This document shows, piece after piece, positions 10,838 to 20,435 of a stretch of 64,000 nucleotides of DNA. Below the pieces are notes generated by a model. The model saw only the letters and a program-made list of their open reading frames with translations, did not search any database and had not been told where the DNA came from. The DNA is from Comamonas sp. lk (lineage in GTDB: Bacteria; Pseudomonadota; Gammaproteobacteria; Burkholderiales; Burkholderiaceae_C). Every line of letters begins with the position of its first letter. The first letter of the stretch is position 1. Position numbers and translations under genes: made by a program. The DNA lies in the NCBI GenBank assembly GCA_945925985.1, contig CAMELV010000004.1, positions 62,001-126,000 on the forward strand, written 5' to 3'.

Positions 10838-11835
10838 GCGGCACCCCAGGTCAGCACAATCTTCCCAACATGCTGATTGGACTCCATCAGTTCATGGGCG
10901 CGTGCCGCGTCGGCAGCAGCGAAGGTGCTGTGGATCACAGGCTTAATGCGACCCTGTTCGATCAAAGGCCAAATCGTGTCGCGAAGCGCTACGGCTATGG
11001 CCGCCTTGAAGGCCACCGGCCTGGGCCGCAAGGTCGAGCCGGTCACGGTTAGCCGCCGACGTAACACCAACCCAGCATTGAGTTCACACTTGACGCCACC
11101 TTGAACAGCGATCAGAACCAACCGACCATCTTCACTGAGGCATTCGATTTCCTTGGCGACATAGGTGCCGGCCACCATATCCAAAACAACATCGACGCCA
11201 GCGCCGTTGGTCAGACGCATGGTTTCCTGCTGAAAGTCTTGGCTACGGTAATTGATGGCGTGGTCAGCACCCAAAGCCAGGCAGGCCTGACATTTGGCGT
11301 CGCTACCGGCGGTGACCAGCACATGGGCACCGAGGGCCTTGGCCATTTGGATGGCTGTCACGCCAATGCCGCTCGAGCCACCCTGGATCAGGATGCGCTC
11401 GCCCGGCTGCAGACGAGCGCGGTCAAACACATTACTCCAGACGGTGAAAAAAGTTTCGGGCAATGACGCGGCCTCAATGTCGCTCAGACCCTTGGGCACC
11501 GGCAGGCACTGCTGCACAGGCGCGACACAGTACTCGGCATAGCCGCCACCCGCCACGAGGGCACAGACCCGATCACCGATCGCCAGTGCGGCCTGCGCCA
11601 TGGCCTGGGCGTCGCCCTGAACAATGACGCCGGCGAGCTCGAGGCCGGGAATATCAGACGCCCCCGGCGGCACAGGGTACAAGCCGGTCCGCTGTAAAAC
11701 GTCAGGACGGTTCACGCCGCTGGCGGCGACCCGAATCAACACCTCACCTGCGCCCGCAACCGGCATAGGCCGCGCACCTAACTGCAGCACCGAAGGCGGG
11801 CCAAAGGCCGAAATCTCAACAGCTTTAATGGTCAT
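10834..11835 (-). CDS. NAD(P)H:quinone oxidoreductase, zinc-independent MDR family
   Basis: A 333-residue medium-chain dehydrogenase/reductase of the quinone oxidoreductase (PIG3/QorA-like) group. The GroES-like N-terminal domain includes GVNRPDVLQRTGLYPVPPGA, and the Rossmann nucleotide motif is GGSSGIGVTAIQMAKALGAH near residue 150. Zinc-binding cysteines of alcohol dehydrogenases are absent. The ATG at 11835 (MTIKAVE) is preferred over an upstream GTG because the upstream codons fall in an interspersed repeat. No strong ribosome binding site is visible. Confidence 0.93.
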   Translation of the reverse strand: MTIKAVEISAFGPPSVLQLGARPMPVAGAGEVLIRVAASGVNRPDVLQRTGLYPVPPGASDIPGLELAGVIVQGDAQAMAQAALAIGDRVCALVAGGGYAEYCVAPVQQCLPVPKGLSDIEAASLPETFFTVWSNVFDRARLQPGERILIQGGSSGIGVTAIQMAKALGAHVLVTAGSDAKCQACLALGADHAINYRSQDFQQETMRLTNGAGVDVVLDMVAGTYVAKEIECLSEDGRLVLIAVQGGVKCELNAGLVLRRRLTVTGSTLRPRPVAFKAAIAVALRDTIWPLIEQGRIKPVIHSTFAAADAARAHELMESNQHVGKIVLTWGAA

Positions 11836-11841
11836 ATCAGC

Positions 11842-11887
11842 CGATAGCCCTTGTCCCACTTGAACCAGGCGCTATCATTTTCGTACT
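11842..11887. repeat. Interspersed Comamonadaceae-type element, copy 1 (intergenic)
   Basis: This 46-bp stretch lies between pnp and the oxidoreductase and forms the leader of the latter. It contains TAGCCCTTGTCC, identical to part of the copy inside trmJ at 27.9 kb, followed about 18 bp later by GCTATCATTTT. The arrangement (TAGCCCTT, spacer, GCTAT plus A/T run) matches the other copies in this window. Assignment as a family member is by eye. Confidence 0.5.
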
Positions 11888-11901
11888 AAACCAATCGCCA
11901 C

Positions 11902-14019
11902 TCAAGCGTGGTCGCCGTGCTGGGTCGGACGATCCAGCAGCGCCTTCATGGACAACTTGATGCGACCCTTTTCGTCGGTCTCCATGACCTTGACCTTGAC
12001 GATCTGACCCTCGGACAGATAATCGGTGACCTTTTCGACACGTTCGTCGGCGATCTGGCTGATGTGCAGCAGACCGTCTTTGCCAGGCAACAGGTTGATC
12101 AGTGCGCCGAAATCAAGAATCTTGGTGACCGGGCCCTCGTAGATCTTGCCGATTTCAACTTCAGCCGTAATCTGCTCGATGCGGCGCTTGGCTTCTTCGG
12201 CTTTGGCCGGATCGGCCGAGGCGATGGTGATGGTGCCGTCTTCCTCGATGTTGATCTGGGTGCCGGTTTCTTCGGTCAGCGCACGAATGACCGCGCCGCC
12301 CTTGCCGATCACGTCACGAATTTTGTCTGGGTTGATCTTCATGGTGAACAACCGTGGCGCGAAGTTGGAGACTTCAGTCTTGGCTTCGCTCATGGCTTCT
12401 TGCATCTTGCCCAGGATGTGCATGCGGGCTTCCTTGGCCTGCGCCAGGGCAACCTGCATGATCTCGCGGGTGATGCCCTGGATCTTGATGTCCATCTGCA
12501 AGGCCGTAATCCCGTTGGTGGTGCCTGCGACCTTGAAGTCCATGTCGCCGAGGTGATCTTCATCACCCAGAATGTCGGTCAGCACGGCAAAACGATTGCC
12601 ATCTTTGATCAGCCCCATGGCGATACCCGCCACGTGCGCTTTCATGGGCACACCGGCGTCCATCAGCGACAGGCAGCCGCCGCAGACCGAAGCCATCGAC
12701 GAGGATCCATTGGACTCAGTGATTTCACTGACGACACGCATGGTGTAAGGGAAGTCTTCCTTGTTCGGCAGGCAGGCCACCAAAGCGCGCTTGGCAAGCC
12801 GACCGTGGCCGATTTCGCGGCGCTTGGGCGTGCCAACACGACCGGTTTCACCAGTGGCGAACGGAGGCATGTTGTAGTGCAGCATGAATCGGTCTTCGTA
12901 CTCGCCAGCCAAGGCGTCGATGCGCTGGGCATCGCGCTCGGTGCCCAGCGTGGTCACCACCAGCGCCTGGGTCTCGCCACGGGTAAACAGGGCCGAGCCA
13001 TGGGTGCGTGGCAGGACGCCGTTGCGAATTTCGATCGGGCGCACGGTGCGGGTGTCGCGACCATCAATGCGCGGCTCGCCGGCCAGAATTTGGCTGCGAA
13101 CAATGCGGGCTTCGATGTCAAACAGCATGCCCTCGACCTTGACCCCGTCAAAAGCAAGGCCGTCGGCCTTGAGGTCGGCCATGACCACGGCATAGGCTTC
13201 ACGGCAGGCGTGAGTCCGCGCCTGCTTATTGCGAATTTGGTAAGCGGCGCGCAAGCGCTCTTCTGCCAGCGCATTCACGCGGGCAATCAAAGGCTCGTCC
13301 TTGGCGGGAGCCGACCAGTCCCACAGTGGCTTGCCGGCATCGCGGACCAAATCGTGGATGGCGTTGATGGCAATGTTGCCCTGCTCATGGCCAAACACCA
13401 CGGCGCCGAGCATGATCTCTTCGCTGAGTTGCTGGGCTTCAGACTCCACCATCAGCACTGCGGCTTCGGTACCGGCCACCACCAGGTCCATGATGGAGCC
13501 CTTGCGCGCCGTCTGGCCTGGGTTGAGCACGTACTCACCGTTGATGTAGCCAACGCGAGCGGCGCCAATCGGGCCGGTGAATGGAATACCGCTTATGGAC
13601 AGGGCAGCGCTGGTGGCGATCAGGGCGGCGATGTCAGCATCGACTTCCGGGTTCAGCGACAGAGTGTGTACCACCACTTGAACTTCATTGAAGAAGCCTT
13701 CGGGGAACAGCGGGCGAATCGGGCGGTCGATCAGACGGCTGGTGAGAGTTTCAAACTCGCTGGGCCGACCTTCGCGCTTGAAAAAGCTGCCGGGAATCTT
13801 GCCAGCAGCATAGGTTTTTTCGAGGTAGTCCACGGTCAGCGGAAAGAAATCCTGACCAGGCTTGGCGCTTTTGGACGCCACCACCGTTGCCAGCACAACG
13901 GTGCCTTCGATATTCACCATAACAGCACCACCGGATTGGCGGGCGATTTCACCGGTTTCCATGATGACCGTGTTCTGGCCCCACTGGAAGGTCTTGGTCA
14001 CTTTATTGAACATACTCAT
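11902..14019 (-). CDS. pnp: Polyribonucleotide nucleotidyltransferase (PNPase)
   Basis: A 705-residue phosphorolytic 3'-5' exoribonuclease. Two RNase PH-like domains are separated by an alpha-helical linker. These are followed by a KH domain ([19 protein letters not shown], near residue 560) and an S1 domain ([20 protein letters not shown], near 625). Three in-frame ATGs occur at 14025, 14019 and 14013. The one at 14019 is chosen because it lies 8 bp after AGGAG. The gene follows rpsO, the classical order, with a hairpin between them. Confidence 0.98.
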   Translation of the reverse strand: MSMFNKVTKTFQWGQNTVIMETGEIARQSGGAVMVNIEGTVVLATVVASKSAKPGQDFFPLTVDYLEKTYAAGKIPGSFFKREGRPSEFETLTSRLIDRPIRPLFPEGFFNEVQVVVHTLSLNPEVDADIAALIATSAALSISGIPFTGPIGAARVGYINGEYVLNPGQTARKGSIMDLVVAGTEAAVLMVESEAQQLSEEIMLGAVVFGHEQGNIAINAIHDLVRDAGKPLWDWSAPAKDEPLIARVNALAEERLRAAYQIRNKQARTHACREAYAVVMADLKADGLAFDGVKVEGMLFDIEARIVRSQILAGEPRIDGRDTRTVRPIEIRNGVLPRTHGSALFTRGETQALVVTTLGTERDAQRIDALAGEYEDRFMLHYNMPPFATGETGRVGTPKRREIGHGRLAKRALVACLPNKEDFPYTMRVVSEITESNGSSSMASVCGGCLSLMDAGVPMKAHVAGIAMGLIKDGNRFAVLTDILGDEDHLGDMDFKVAGTTNGITALQMDIKIQGITREIMQVALAQAKEARMHILGKMQEAMSEAKTEVSNFAPRLFTMKINPDKIRDVIGKGGAVIRALTEETGTQINIEEDGTITIASADPAKAEEAKRRIEQITAEVEIGKIYEGPVTKILDFGALINLLPGKDGLLHISQIADERVEKVTDYLSEGQIVKVKVMETDEKGRIKLSMKALLDRPTQHGDHA

Positions 14020-14179
14020 ATACATATCTCCTGATCACAGTGCGGGAGGTGCAGGCCACCTCGCCCGAGCCCGGATACAGCCTGACAGAACACGATGCCA
14101 TTCCAGAGAAAACCGGGCCTACAGGCTCAAATTTCGATGGAATGACACAGCTTCGCTCTGATTTCGCCTTCTCCGAAGT

Positions 14180-14215
14180 AAAAAACGCCTGAGCAGCAGT
14201 GCTAACTCAGGCGTT
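14180..14215 (-). terminator. Rho-independent terminator after rpsO
   Basis: On the minus strand the sequence has a 10-bp perfect stem (AACGCCTGAG pairing with CTCAGGCGTT) with a 12-nt loop, followed by a run of T. It lies 18 bp after the rpsO stop and before pnp, so it probably limits read-through from rpsO into pnp, as in the well-known rpsO-pnp arrangement. Confidence 0.88.
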
Positions 14216-14233
14216 CATCATTCGATTTGCGGT

Positions 14234-14500
14234 TTACTTGCGCAGACCCAACTTGGTAATCAGCGCGGTGTAGCGGTCAGCGTCCTTGGACTTGAGGTAG
14301 TCCAGCAGCTTGCGACGGCGGCTCACCATGCGCAGCAGACCGCGGCGGCCATGGTGGTCTTTGGCGTGGGTCTTGAAGTGAGGGGTGAGTTCGTTGATGC
14401 GCGCGGTCAACAGGGCGACCTGAACTTCAGGGCTGCCCGTGTCGCCGGCTTGGCGTGCGTTGTCTTTAACGACAGCGGCTTTAATGCTGGATGCGATCAT
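14234..14500 (-). CDS. rpsO: 30S ribosomal protein S15
   Basis: An 88-residue protein of normal S15 length. Family signatures are [20 protein letters not shown] and [20 protein letters not shown], which contact 16S rRNA helix 22 and the three-way junction. AGGAAA is suitably placed before the ATG. It is followed by a terminator and then pnp. Confidence 0.98.
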   Translation of the reverse strand: MIASSIKAAVVKDNARQAGDTGSPEVQVALLTARINELTPHFKTHAKDHHGRRGLLRMVSRRRKLLDYLKSKDADRYTALITKLGLRK

Positions 14501-14631
14501 GTCATTTTCCTGTGTAAATTGAACTTGCGTGCGGCGCTGGAACTGCCCCGGACGTGTGCTTGTGCATCATGCAAAGCCTTTGGAGTATAGCTGAGGCTAT
14601 CTGGCGTGCCTTGCCTTAAAGCACCTGTTCC

Positions 14632-15792
14632 TCAGGGCTGCGCGACGAGCCAGCGCTGCAGGCGTTCGACGCCCTGTACCAAGCGCTGCAGGTCGCGCGA
14701 GGCAAAGCACCAGCGCAACCAGCCCTGCGCCTCGGGCGCGAACGCCTCGCCCGGGGCCAGGCCGAGCCCTGCCTCAAGCACCAGCCGTTTCGCCGTCTGC
14801 AGCGAGTCCGGGTGCCCCGCCAACTTGAAAAATGCGTACATACCGCCCCGCGCAGGCGCCACCTGAACCCCAGGCACCGCCTGCAGCAAGGGGATGAGGG
14901 TGTCGCGGCAAAGCTTCAAGTGCGCCACCACCGAGGGAGTGATGGCATCGGTGTGCTGCAGCGCGGCGATGCCGGCACGTTGGGTGAACACGCTGGCGCA
15001 GGAGGTGTTGAACTCGATCAGCTTGCTGATCTGAGGCGTCATGTCTGCAGGCATCACCAACCAGCCTAGACGCCAGCCCGTCATCAAAAAGCTCTTGGAG
15101 AAGCTGTGCACCACCACCAGCCGGTCGTCGGGCGCAGCAACGTCCAAAAAACTGGGGGCACAGCCCTTGGCGCTGGGCTCAAAATAAAGCCGCTCGTAGA
15201 CCTCGTCAGCCAGAATCCAGGTCCCGGTCTGACGGCAATGATCAAGAATCTGCTGCTGCTCTTCACGCGTCAGAGTCCAGCCGGTGGGGTTGTTGGGTGC
15301 GTTAACGATGAGCAACTTGGTTTGAGAGGTCACCGCTGACAGCAATGCACCCATATCAAGCTGCCATTGCCCATCCTGCGGCGTCAGGGGCACACAGCGC
15401 AGTTGCGCACCCATGATGGCGGGCTGGGCCGTCAAATTGGGCCAGACTGGCGTTACCGCTACCACCTCATCACCGGCATCGACCAGCTGTTGTACGGCCA
15501 ACATCAAGGCGTTGACGCCGCCGCTGGTGATGGCCAGCCGATCCAGCAAGACAGGGCCATGAAGCGCGCTCATGTAATCGGCCACCGCCTGCCGCAGCTC
15601 GGGCAGCCCCAAATTTTGAGAATAAAAAGTCTCGCCCTTCTGCAGGGACTCAATCGCCGCCTGGCGAATGACCTCAGGCGTCACCTCGTCGCTTTCACCG
15701 AACCAGAACGCCAGCACGTCGCTGCGCCCCATGCCAGCGTTGGCAACCTCGCGGATACGGCTTTCAGCAAGATTAAGAATGACTTGACGCAT
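14632..15792 (-). CDS. Pyridoxal-phosphate aminotransferase, class I
   Basis: A 386-residue fold-type I aminotransferase. Recognisable features are the substrate/cofactor region VNAPNNPTGWTLTREE, the acidic ADEVYERLYF (PLP pyridine nitrogen partner) and the Schiff-base lysine in HSFSKSFLMTGWRLG, near residue 230. The substrate cannot be told from sequence; aspartate/tyrosine/aromatic aminotransferases are relatives. The ATG at 15792 follows AGGAG by 7 bp, so the longer upstream frame is not used. Confidence 0.92.
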   Translation of the reverse strand: MRQVILNLAESRIREVANAGMGRSDVLAFWFGESDEVTPEVIRQAAIESLQKGETFYSQNLGLPELRQAVADYMSALHGPVLLDRLAITSGGVNALMLAVQQLVDAGDEVVAVTPVWPNLTAQPAIMGAQLRCVPLTPQDGQWQLDMGALLSAVTSQTKLLIVNAPNNPTGWTLTREEQQQILDHCRQTGTWILADEVYERLYFEPSAKGCAPSFLDVAAPDDRLVVVHSFSKSFLMTGWRLGWLVMPADMTPQISKLIEFNTSCASVFTQRAGIAALQHTDAITPSVVAHLKLCRDTLIPLLQAVPGVQVAPARGGMYAFFKLAGHPDSLQTAKRLVLEAGLGLAPGEAFAPEAQGWLRWCFASRDLQRLVQGVERLQRWLVAQP

Positions 15793-15815
15793 GAATCGCT
15801 CCTGAAAATAAAGGG

Positions 15816-17099
15816 TTAGCCCGGACGTTGCATATTGCAACGCGCGGGTAATTCGGCTTGTGCGGCGGTGAGGGTCTTGACAACGCGGAATCCGAAACCG
15901 GAACCTTCAACGTCAAATTTCACGCCAGCATTGCCTTGGCGCTCCATCACACCCACCACCAATGGCTGTTGAAATTGATGGTCGGCCGCCCGCATGGTGC
16001 CAGTCTGCCCGGCCAAGCTGACCCGAGCCTGTTCGAGCTGCTTGGCGACCGCCACAGGCTGCAGCGTCCCGGTCTGCTCGATGGCCTGGACCAGCGCCTC
16101 CACCATCAATTGCATGCGCAGGTGAACGTAGTCATCAGCAGGCTGAACAAAGCGCTGCCGAAACGACTGATAAAACGCTTCACTCTGTGGGCCAGGCACG
16201 TTGGGCAACCAGTCGGCCACGGCCATGACGCGGCCGATCCCTGCCTCGCCGATGGCTGCCGGCGCGCCCAGGGCGTTGCCGTAGAAGGTGTAGAAACGGC
16301 CTTCGAAGCCCAGCTCCCGTGCTGCCTTGACCAGCAGCGTCAGGTCATTACCGAAATTGCCAGTGATGACCGCCTGGGCACCGCTGGCTTTGATTTTGGC
16401 GATGTAGGGCGAAAAATCCTTGACCCGGCCCATGGGGTGAAGCTCATCACCCACAATCTGCACGTCTGGCCTCAGCAGGCCCAATTGGCGCCGGGCATCG
16501 CGCGACACCGCCTGACCAAAGCTGTAGTCCTGTCCGAGGATATAAACGCTTCGGAGGGACGGGTCGTCCTTGAGCACAGCCATGAGAGCGGCCATACGCA
16601 TGTCAGCGTGGGCATCAAACCGAAAGTGCCAAAAACTGCACTTTTCGTTGGTCAGCACCGGGTCTACCGCCGAGTAATTGAGGAAGAGCACTCGGCGCGC
16701 CGGTTCGCGCTCGTTGTGCTTGTTGATGGCATCCAGCAGTGCTGCTGCCGTCGCTGAGGAGTTGCCTTGCAAGACGTAAGCGGCTCCGTCGTCTATGGCA
16801 GCCTTAAGAGCTGACAGAGCCTCTTCGTTCTGTCCCTTGTTGTCGTGCCGTTGCAGGCTGAGCAGTCGCGTGCCACTGCCATCTCGCAGCTTGACGCCGC
16901 CGCGCGCATTGACCCGCTCCACGGCCCACAAAAGATTGCGAAACACGGCCTCGCCGGTGTTGGCGAATGGCCCACTCAGGGTTTCGATCATGGCCAGCTT
17001 AATCGGTGGCGGCGCCGTAATGGTTTGTGCCAACACCAGGGTCGGGCCACATAGCACCAGCAGCAGCCATTTCAAGACCCTCCCGCAAACAATAAACAT
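15816..17099 (-). CDS. ABC transporter substrate-binding protein, branched-chain amino acid type
   Basis: A 427-residue periplasmic binding protein of the LivJ-like family (Peripla_BP_6). An N-terminal hydrophobic signal peptide ends in LVLA-Q, followed by IKLAMIETLSGPFANTGEAV, the start of the mature fold. VNARGGV and YILGQDYSFGQAVSRDARRQ are typical motifs. No permease or ATPase genes are adjacent, so it may serve a transporter encoded elsewhere. An alternative TTG start at 17075 would give a shorter signal peptide beginning MKWLLLVLCG. Confidence 0.9.
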   Translation of the reverse strand: MFIVCGRVLKWLLLVLCGPTLVLAQTITAPPPIKLAMIETLSGPFANTGEAVFRNLLWAVERVNARGGVKLRDGSGTRLLSLQRHDNKGQNEEALSALKAAIDDGAAYVLQGNSSATAAALLDAINKHNEREPARRVLFLNYSAVDPVLTNEKCSFWHFRFDAHADMRMAALMAVLKDDPSLRSVYILGQDYSFGQAVSRDARRQLGLLRPDVQIVGDELHPMGRVKDFSPYIAKIKASGAQAVITGNFGNDLTLLVKAARELGFEGRFYTFYGNALGAPAAIGEAGIGRVMAVADWLPNVPGPQSEAFYQSFRQRFVQPADDYVHLRMQLMVEALVQAIEQTGTLQPVAVAKQLEQARVSLAGQTGTMRAADHQFQQPLVVGVMERQGNAGVKFDVEGSGFGFRVVKTLTAAQAELPARCNMQRPG

Positions 17100-17194
17100 G
17101 TGGAAATTTCTCTTGAAAACGTCGGCTTCACTCGCACGTTCAGAGCATGCGATGGTTCATGTCGAACCCCGCTCAGTGTACTAGGAGCCTACTC

Positions 17195-17572
17195 ATGTTT
17201 TTCGCCACATCCCCTGCCGCCCTGCGCCGTCAAATCTATTCGCCCGCCACCCGTTCACTCGAACGGTTTCTGGATCAAGCCCAACTCGCCGGCCGCCAGC
17301 AGAGCGCTGTCACCAGCCAGGACGACACGTCTTACACCTTGACTTTCGATTTGCCCGGTATTGCGAAAGACCAATTGAGCATCGGCATTGAGGGCAACAT
17401 CGTCCGCCTGAACAGCAAGGAAGGTGCGCCCCGCGCCTACAAGGCAGCCTATGAGTTGCCGCAAGACATCGATGTAGCCAGTAGCGAAGCCCGGCTGGAG
17501 AATGGCGTGCTCACGCTCAAGTTGGCCAAGCAGGTGCCGGTAAGCCGCGTCGCCGAGCTGGCGGTTAACTAA
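17195..17572 (+). CDS. Hsp20/alpha-crystallin family small heat-shock protein
   Basis: A 125-residue ATP-independent holdase chaperone candidate. The alpha-crystallin domain spans about residues 40-122, with YTLTFDLPGIAKDQLSIGIE at the front and the conserved A-x-LENGVLTLKLAK near the end. The ATG at 17195 is 7 bp after TAGGAG, which decides the start over the longer upstream frame. It is the only rightward gene in this stretch and is convergent with tsaD. Confidence 0.92.
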   Translation: MFFATSPAALRRQIYSPATRSLERFLDQAQLAGRQQSAVTSQDDTSYTLTFDLPGIAKDQLSIGIEGNIVRLNSKEGAPRAYKAAYELPQDIDVASSEARLENGVLTLKLAKQVPVSRVAELAVN

Positions 17573-17587
17573 GGCCCAGCAACTGGC

Positions 17588-18652
17588 TCACAGGGCATCG
17601 AGCGGCCAGCGCGGTCTAACGTCAAAAGCGTAGATCCTGCTGGCCGTCTGCACGCCTGACTGCAGCCGCATTGCCGCAGCCATGGCAATCATGGCGCCGT
17701 TGTCCGTGCACAGGTGCAGCTCCGGGTAGTGCACCCGCACGCCTCGGCGCTGGCAGGCCTGGTTGAGTTGCTGGCGCAAGTGGCGGTTGGCGCCCACGCC
17801 ACCAGCCACCACCAGCCGGCCCAAGCCACTTTGAGCCAAGGCGGCCAGCGACTTTTTCACCAGCACGTCCACAATCGCGGCCTCGGTCGAGGCTGCCAGA
17901 TCAGCCCGCACTTGCAGCGGCAGTTCGACCACCGTGCCAGCATGTTCAACGGCCAGGCGCTTGGCCTGCACCATCACCGCGGTCTTGAGGCCAGCGAATG
18001 AAAAATCCAGGTTAGGCTGATTCAACAGAGGGCGAGGCAGCTTGAAAGCCGCAGGGTTACCGCCCTCGGCCAGGCGCGACAAGGCCGGGCCACCGGGGTA
18101 ACCGAGCCCCAGCAACTTGGCCGATTTGTCAAAAGCCTCACCAGCGGCATCGTCGATGGTTTCGCCCAGCAGCGTGTAGCGCCCCACCCCCTCCACCCGC
18201 ATCAGCTGGGTATGGCCACCCGACACCAGCAGGGCGACAAACGGGAAATTGGGCGGATCGGCGCTCAAAAACGGTGACAACAAATGCCCCTCCAGGTGGT
18301 GCACGCCCAGCACCGGCTTGCCCAGGGCTGCCCCGAGTGCGCATGCCACGCCAGCACCCACCAGCAAGGCCCCGGCCAGGCCCGGGCCTCGGGTGAACGC
18401 CACCACATCCACCTCGGCCAAGGTGCGCCCGGCCTGCGCCAACACCTGGGCGCCGAGCGGCAACACCCGACGAATATGGTCGCGACTGGCCAGCTCAGGC
18501 ACCACGCCGCCATAGGCCTGGTGCATCTCAATCTGGCTGTGCAAGGCCTGTGACAGCAAGACTGGCGTCTCTGGGCCTTGCAGCTGCACCAGTGCCACCC
18601 CGGTTTCGTCGCAGGAGGACTCGATCCCAAGCACCAGAGCGTTGTTCAACAT
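17588..18652 (-). CDS. tsaD: tRNA N6-adenosine threonylcarbamoyltransferase TsaD
   Basis: A 354-residue ASKHA-fold enzyme that transfers the threonylcarbamoyl group to A37 of ANN-decoding tRNAs. The N-terminal [16 protein letters not shown], the metal-binding pair H119 and H123 (HHLEGH), VSGGHTQLM and the C-terminal CTDNGAMIA are all present. The frame is open to 18709; the start at 18652 ([13 protein letters not shown]) matches family length, but no clear ribosome binding site decides it. Confidence 0.97.
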   Translation of the reverse strand: MLNNALVLGIESSCDETGVALVQLQGPETPVLLSQALHSQIEMHQAYGGVVPELASRDHIRRVLPLGAQVLAQAGRTLAEVDVVAFTRGPGLAGALLVGAGVACALGAALGKPVLGVHHLEGHLLSPFLSADPPNFPFVALLVSGGHTQLMRVEGVGRYTLLGETIDDAAGEAFDKSAKLLGLGYPGGPALSRLAEGGNPAAFKLPRPLLNQPNLDFSFAGLKTAVMVQAKRLAVEHAGTVVELPLQVRADLAASTEAAIVDVLVKKSLAALAQSGLGRLVVAGGVGANRHLRQQLNQACQRRGVRVHYPELHLCTDNGAMIAMAAAMRLQSGVQTASRIYAFDVRPRWPLDAL

Positions 18653-18729
18653 AGCGGACAAGTTTAGGGGATTGGCCTCCGACATAAGCTCATAGCCCTC
18701 AGTCATCAAGGCTGCGGGACAATCTAAGC

Positions 18730-19650
18730 ATGGGCATCGCCAACTACATCAAGGAAATCGGCCGTGGCAAGGACGGCGCGCGCCCGCTGAATCGCGAGCA
18801 AGCCGCTGACCTGATGGGTCAGGTGCTGGACGGCACGGTGACCGACTTGGAGGTGGGCGCTTTTTGCTTGGCGATGCGCATCAAGGGTGAAACCCCGTTA
18901 GAGATGGCCGGTTTTCTGGACGCCACCCGCCAGCGGATGCAGCTGGTGCCCAACGTCGGCCAGCCCACCGTGGTGCTGCCCAGCTACAACGGGGCGCGCA
19001 AGTTGCCGGTGCTCACACCCTTGCTGGCCCTGCTGCTGGCGCGCGAGGGGCTGCCTGTGCTGGTTCACGGCATGGCCACCGAAACCAGCCGAACTTCCAC
19101 GAAAAAAGTGCTCGAAACCCTTGGTATCATTGAAGAGTTAGCTATAGAAAATATAGCAAATGGCAGTGTGCGCTACGTGCCTACTGGCCTGCTGTGCCCC
19201 GGGTTGGCGCGTCTGCTGGATGTTCGCCGGGTGGTGGGCTTGCGTAACCCGGCACACAGCCTGGTCAAGCTCATGAACCCTTGCAGCCATAGCGCACTGG
19301 TAGTGGGTAGTTACACCCACCCGGAATACGCCGAATCGATGGCCGCCACCCTGCAACTGGTGCAGGCCAGCGCCCTGCTGCTGCGCGGCACCGAAGGCGA
19401 GCCGGTGGCCGACCCGCGCCGCACACCGGCCATGGATGCCTTTGCCAACGGCCAGACTCAGCGGGTTCAAGAGGCGCAGGCCGGCCCCCTGGCGAAGTTG
19501 CCAGACCTACCCGATCCCGACGCGGCCAGCACCGGGCGCTGGATCGAATCGGTGCTGAACGGCCTGCGGCCGGTACCCGAACCTATCGCGCTTCAGGTCA
19601 GCCACCTGGTGCGGCTGGCCCGGGCCCCATCTCCTTCCATGACGCCATGA
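18730..19650 (+). CDS. ybiB: DNA-binding YbiB/TrpD2-like glycosyltransferase-family-3 protein
   Basis: A 306-residue homologue of anthranilate phosphoribosyltransferase. The N-terminal helical domain ([28 protein letters not shown], residues 28-55) is followed by the glycosyltransferase fold. In E. coli the TrpD2 protein YbiB lacks the TrpD reaction and binds nucleic acids, so that is the likely role. A palindromic repeat at 19141 encodes the odd segment [11 protein letters not shown]. It diverges from tsaD and overlaps the next gene by 4 bp. Confidence 0.9.
   Translation: MGIANYIKEIGRGKDGARPLNREQAADLMGQVLDGTVTDLEVGAFCLAMRIKGETPLEMAGFLDATRQRMQLVPNVGQPTVVLPSYNGARKLPVLTPLLALLLAREGLPVLVHGMATETSRTSTKKVLETLGIIEELAIENIANGSVRYVPTGLLCPGLARLLDVRRVVGLRNPAHSLVKLMNPCSHSALVVGSYTHPEYAESMAATLQLVQASALLLRGTEGEPVADPRRTPAMDAFANGQTQRVQEAQAGPLAKLPDLPDPDAASTGRWIESVLNGLRPVPEPIALQVSHLVRLARAPSPSMTP
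19141..19157. repeat. Short palindrome inside ybiB, possible truncated element (copy 2)
   Basis: A perfect 6-5-6 inverted repeat, GCTATA-GAAAA-TATAGC, sits in frame inside ybiB and encodes an AT-rich, poorly conserved-looking segment in an otherwise GC-rich gene. It resembles the GCTAT...ATAGC end of the longer elements at 22.1 and 27.9 kb. Confidence 0.55.
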
Positions 19651-20432
19651 GCACCCCTCACAACCCTCCCCGCCCACTGGGCAGTTGCACCCTGGTCGGC
19701 GCTGGCCCAGGCGACCCCGAATTGCTAACACTCAAGGCGCTCAAGGCGATCCAGGACGCCACCCTACTGCTGGTAGATGACCTGGTCAGCGACGCCATCG
19801 TGGCTTATGCTGCCCCGAGCGCCCGTGTGGTGTACGTGGGCAAGCGCGGCGGCTGTCAGTCCACCCCGCAGGCCTTTATCGAAAAATTGATGGTCAGCGC
19901 AGTGCAGGACGGCGAGCAGGTGGTGCGGCTCAAGGGCGGCGACCCCTTCATTTTCGGTCGTGGCGGTGAAGAAATGGCTCATCTGCAGGCCGCCGGCATC
20001 ACTGTGGGCGTGGTCAACGGCATCACCGCCGGCCTGGCGGCCGTCACAGCACTGGGCGTGCCGCTGACGCACCGCGAGCACGCGCACGGCGTGGTGTTCG
20101 TGACAGGCCACGCAAAACCCGGCGACGACGGCACCGACTGGCCTGCGCTGGCAGCCACGGCCCGCCAAGCCCGCCTGACCCTGGTGATTTACATGGGAGT
20201 CAGCGGTGCAGCCCGGATCCAGCAGGCGCTACTGCAAGGGCTGCCAAGCCATACGCCGGTGGCCATCATCCATAACGCCAGCCTGCCGGAACAACGCCAC
20301 GCGGTGTGCACCCTGGCGGAGTTGCACCACACCCTGACGGCAGAAAAGCTGGGGAGCCCCAGCGTGATCGTGGTAGGCGATGTGCTGCAGGGTTTGCTGG
20401 CTGTGGCCAGGGCGCAGACCCGCGCCGCCTGA
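19647..20432 (+). CDS. cobA: Uroporphyrinogen-III C-methyltransferase (SUMT)
   Basis: A 261-residue SAM-dependent methyltransferase that converts uroporphyrinogen III to precorrin-2, for siroheme or cobalamin. Family motifs are VGAGPGDPELLTLKALKAIQ at the N-terminus, VRLKGGDPFIFGRGGEE (SAM binding) and VVNGITAGLAA. It is the stand-alone form, without the CysG dehydrogenase/ferrochelatase domain. Its ATG overlaps the ybiB stop as ATGA. The symbol could equally be sumT or the cysG C-terminal name. Confidence 0.95.
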   Translation: MSTPHNPPRPLGSCTLVGAGPGDPELLTLKALKAIQDATLLLVDDLVSDAIVAYAAPSARVVYVGKRGGCQSTPQAFIEKLMVSAVQDGEQVVRLKGGDPFIFGRGGEEMAHLQAAGITVGVVNGITAGLAAVTALGVPLTHREHAHGVVFVTGHAKPGDDGTDWPALAATARQARLTLVIYMGVSGAARIQQALLQGLPSHTPVAIIHNASLPEQRHAVCTLAELHHTLTAEKLGSPSVIVVGDVLQGLLAVARAQTRAA

Positions 20433-20435
20433 CAC

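Noticed and set aside
11908-14034. 708-codon open frame on the plus strand opposite pnp
   Set aside because: It is the antisense shadow of a GC-rich pnp gene; the product is His/Gln-rich without domains, while the minus-strand protein is plainly PNPase.
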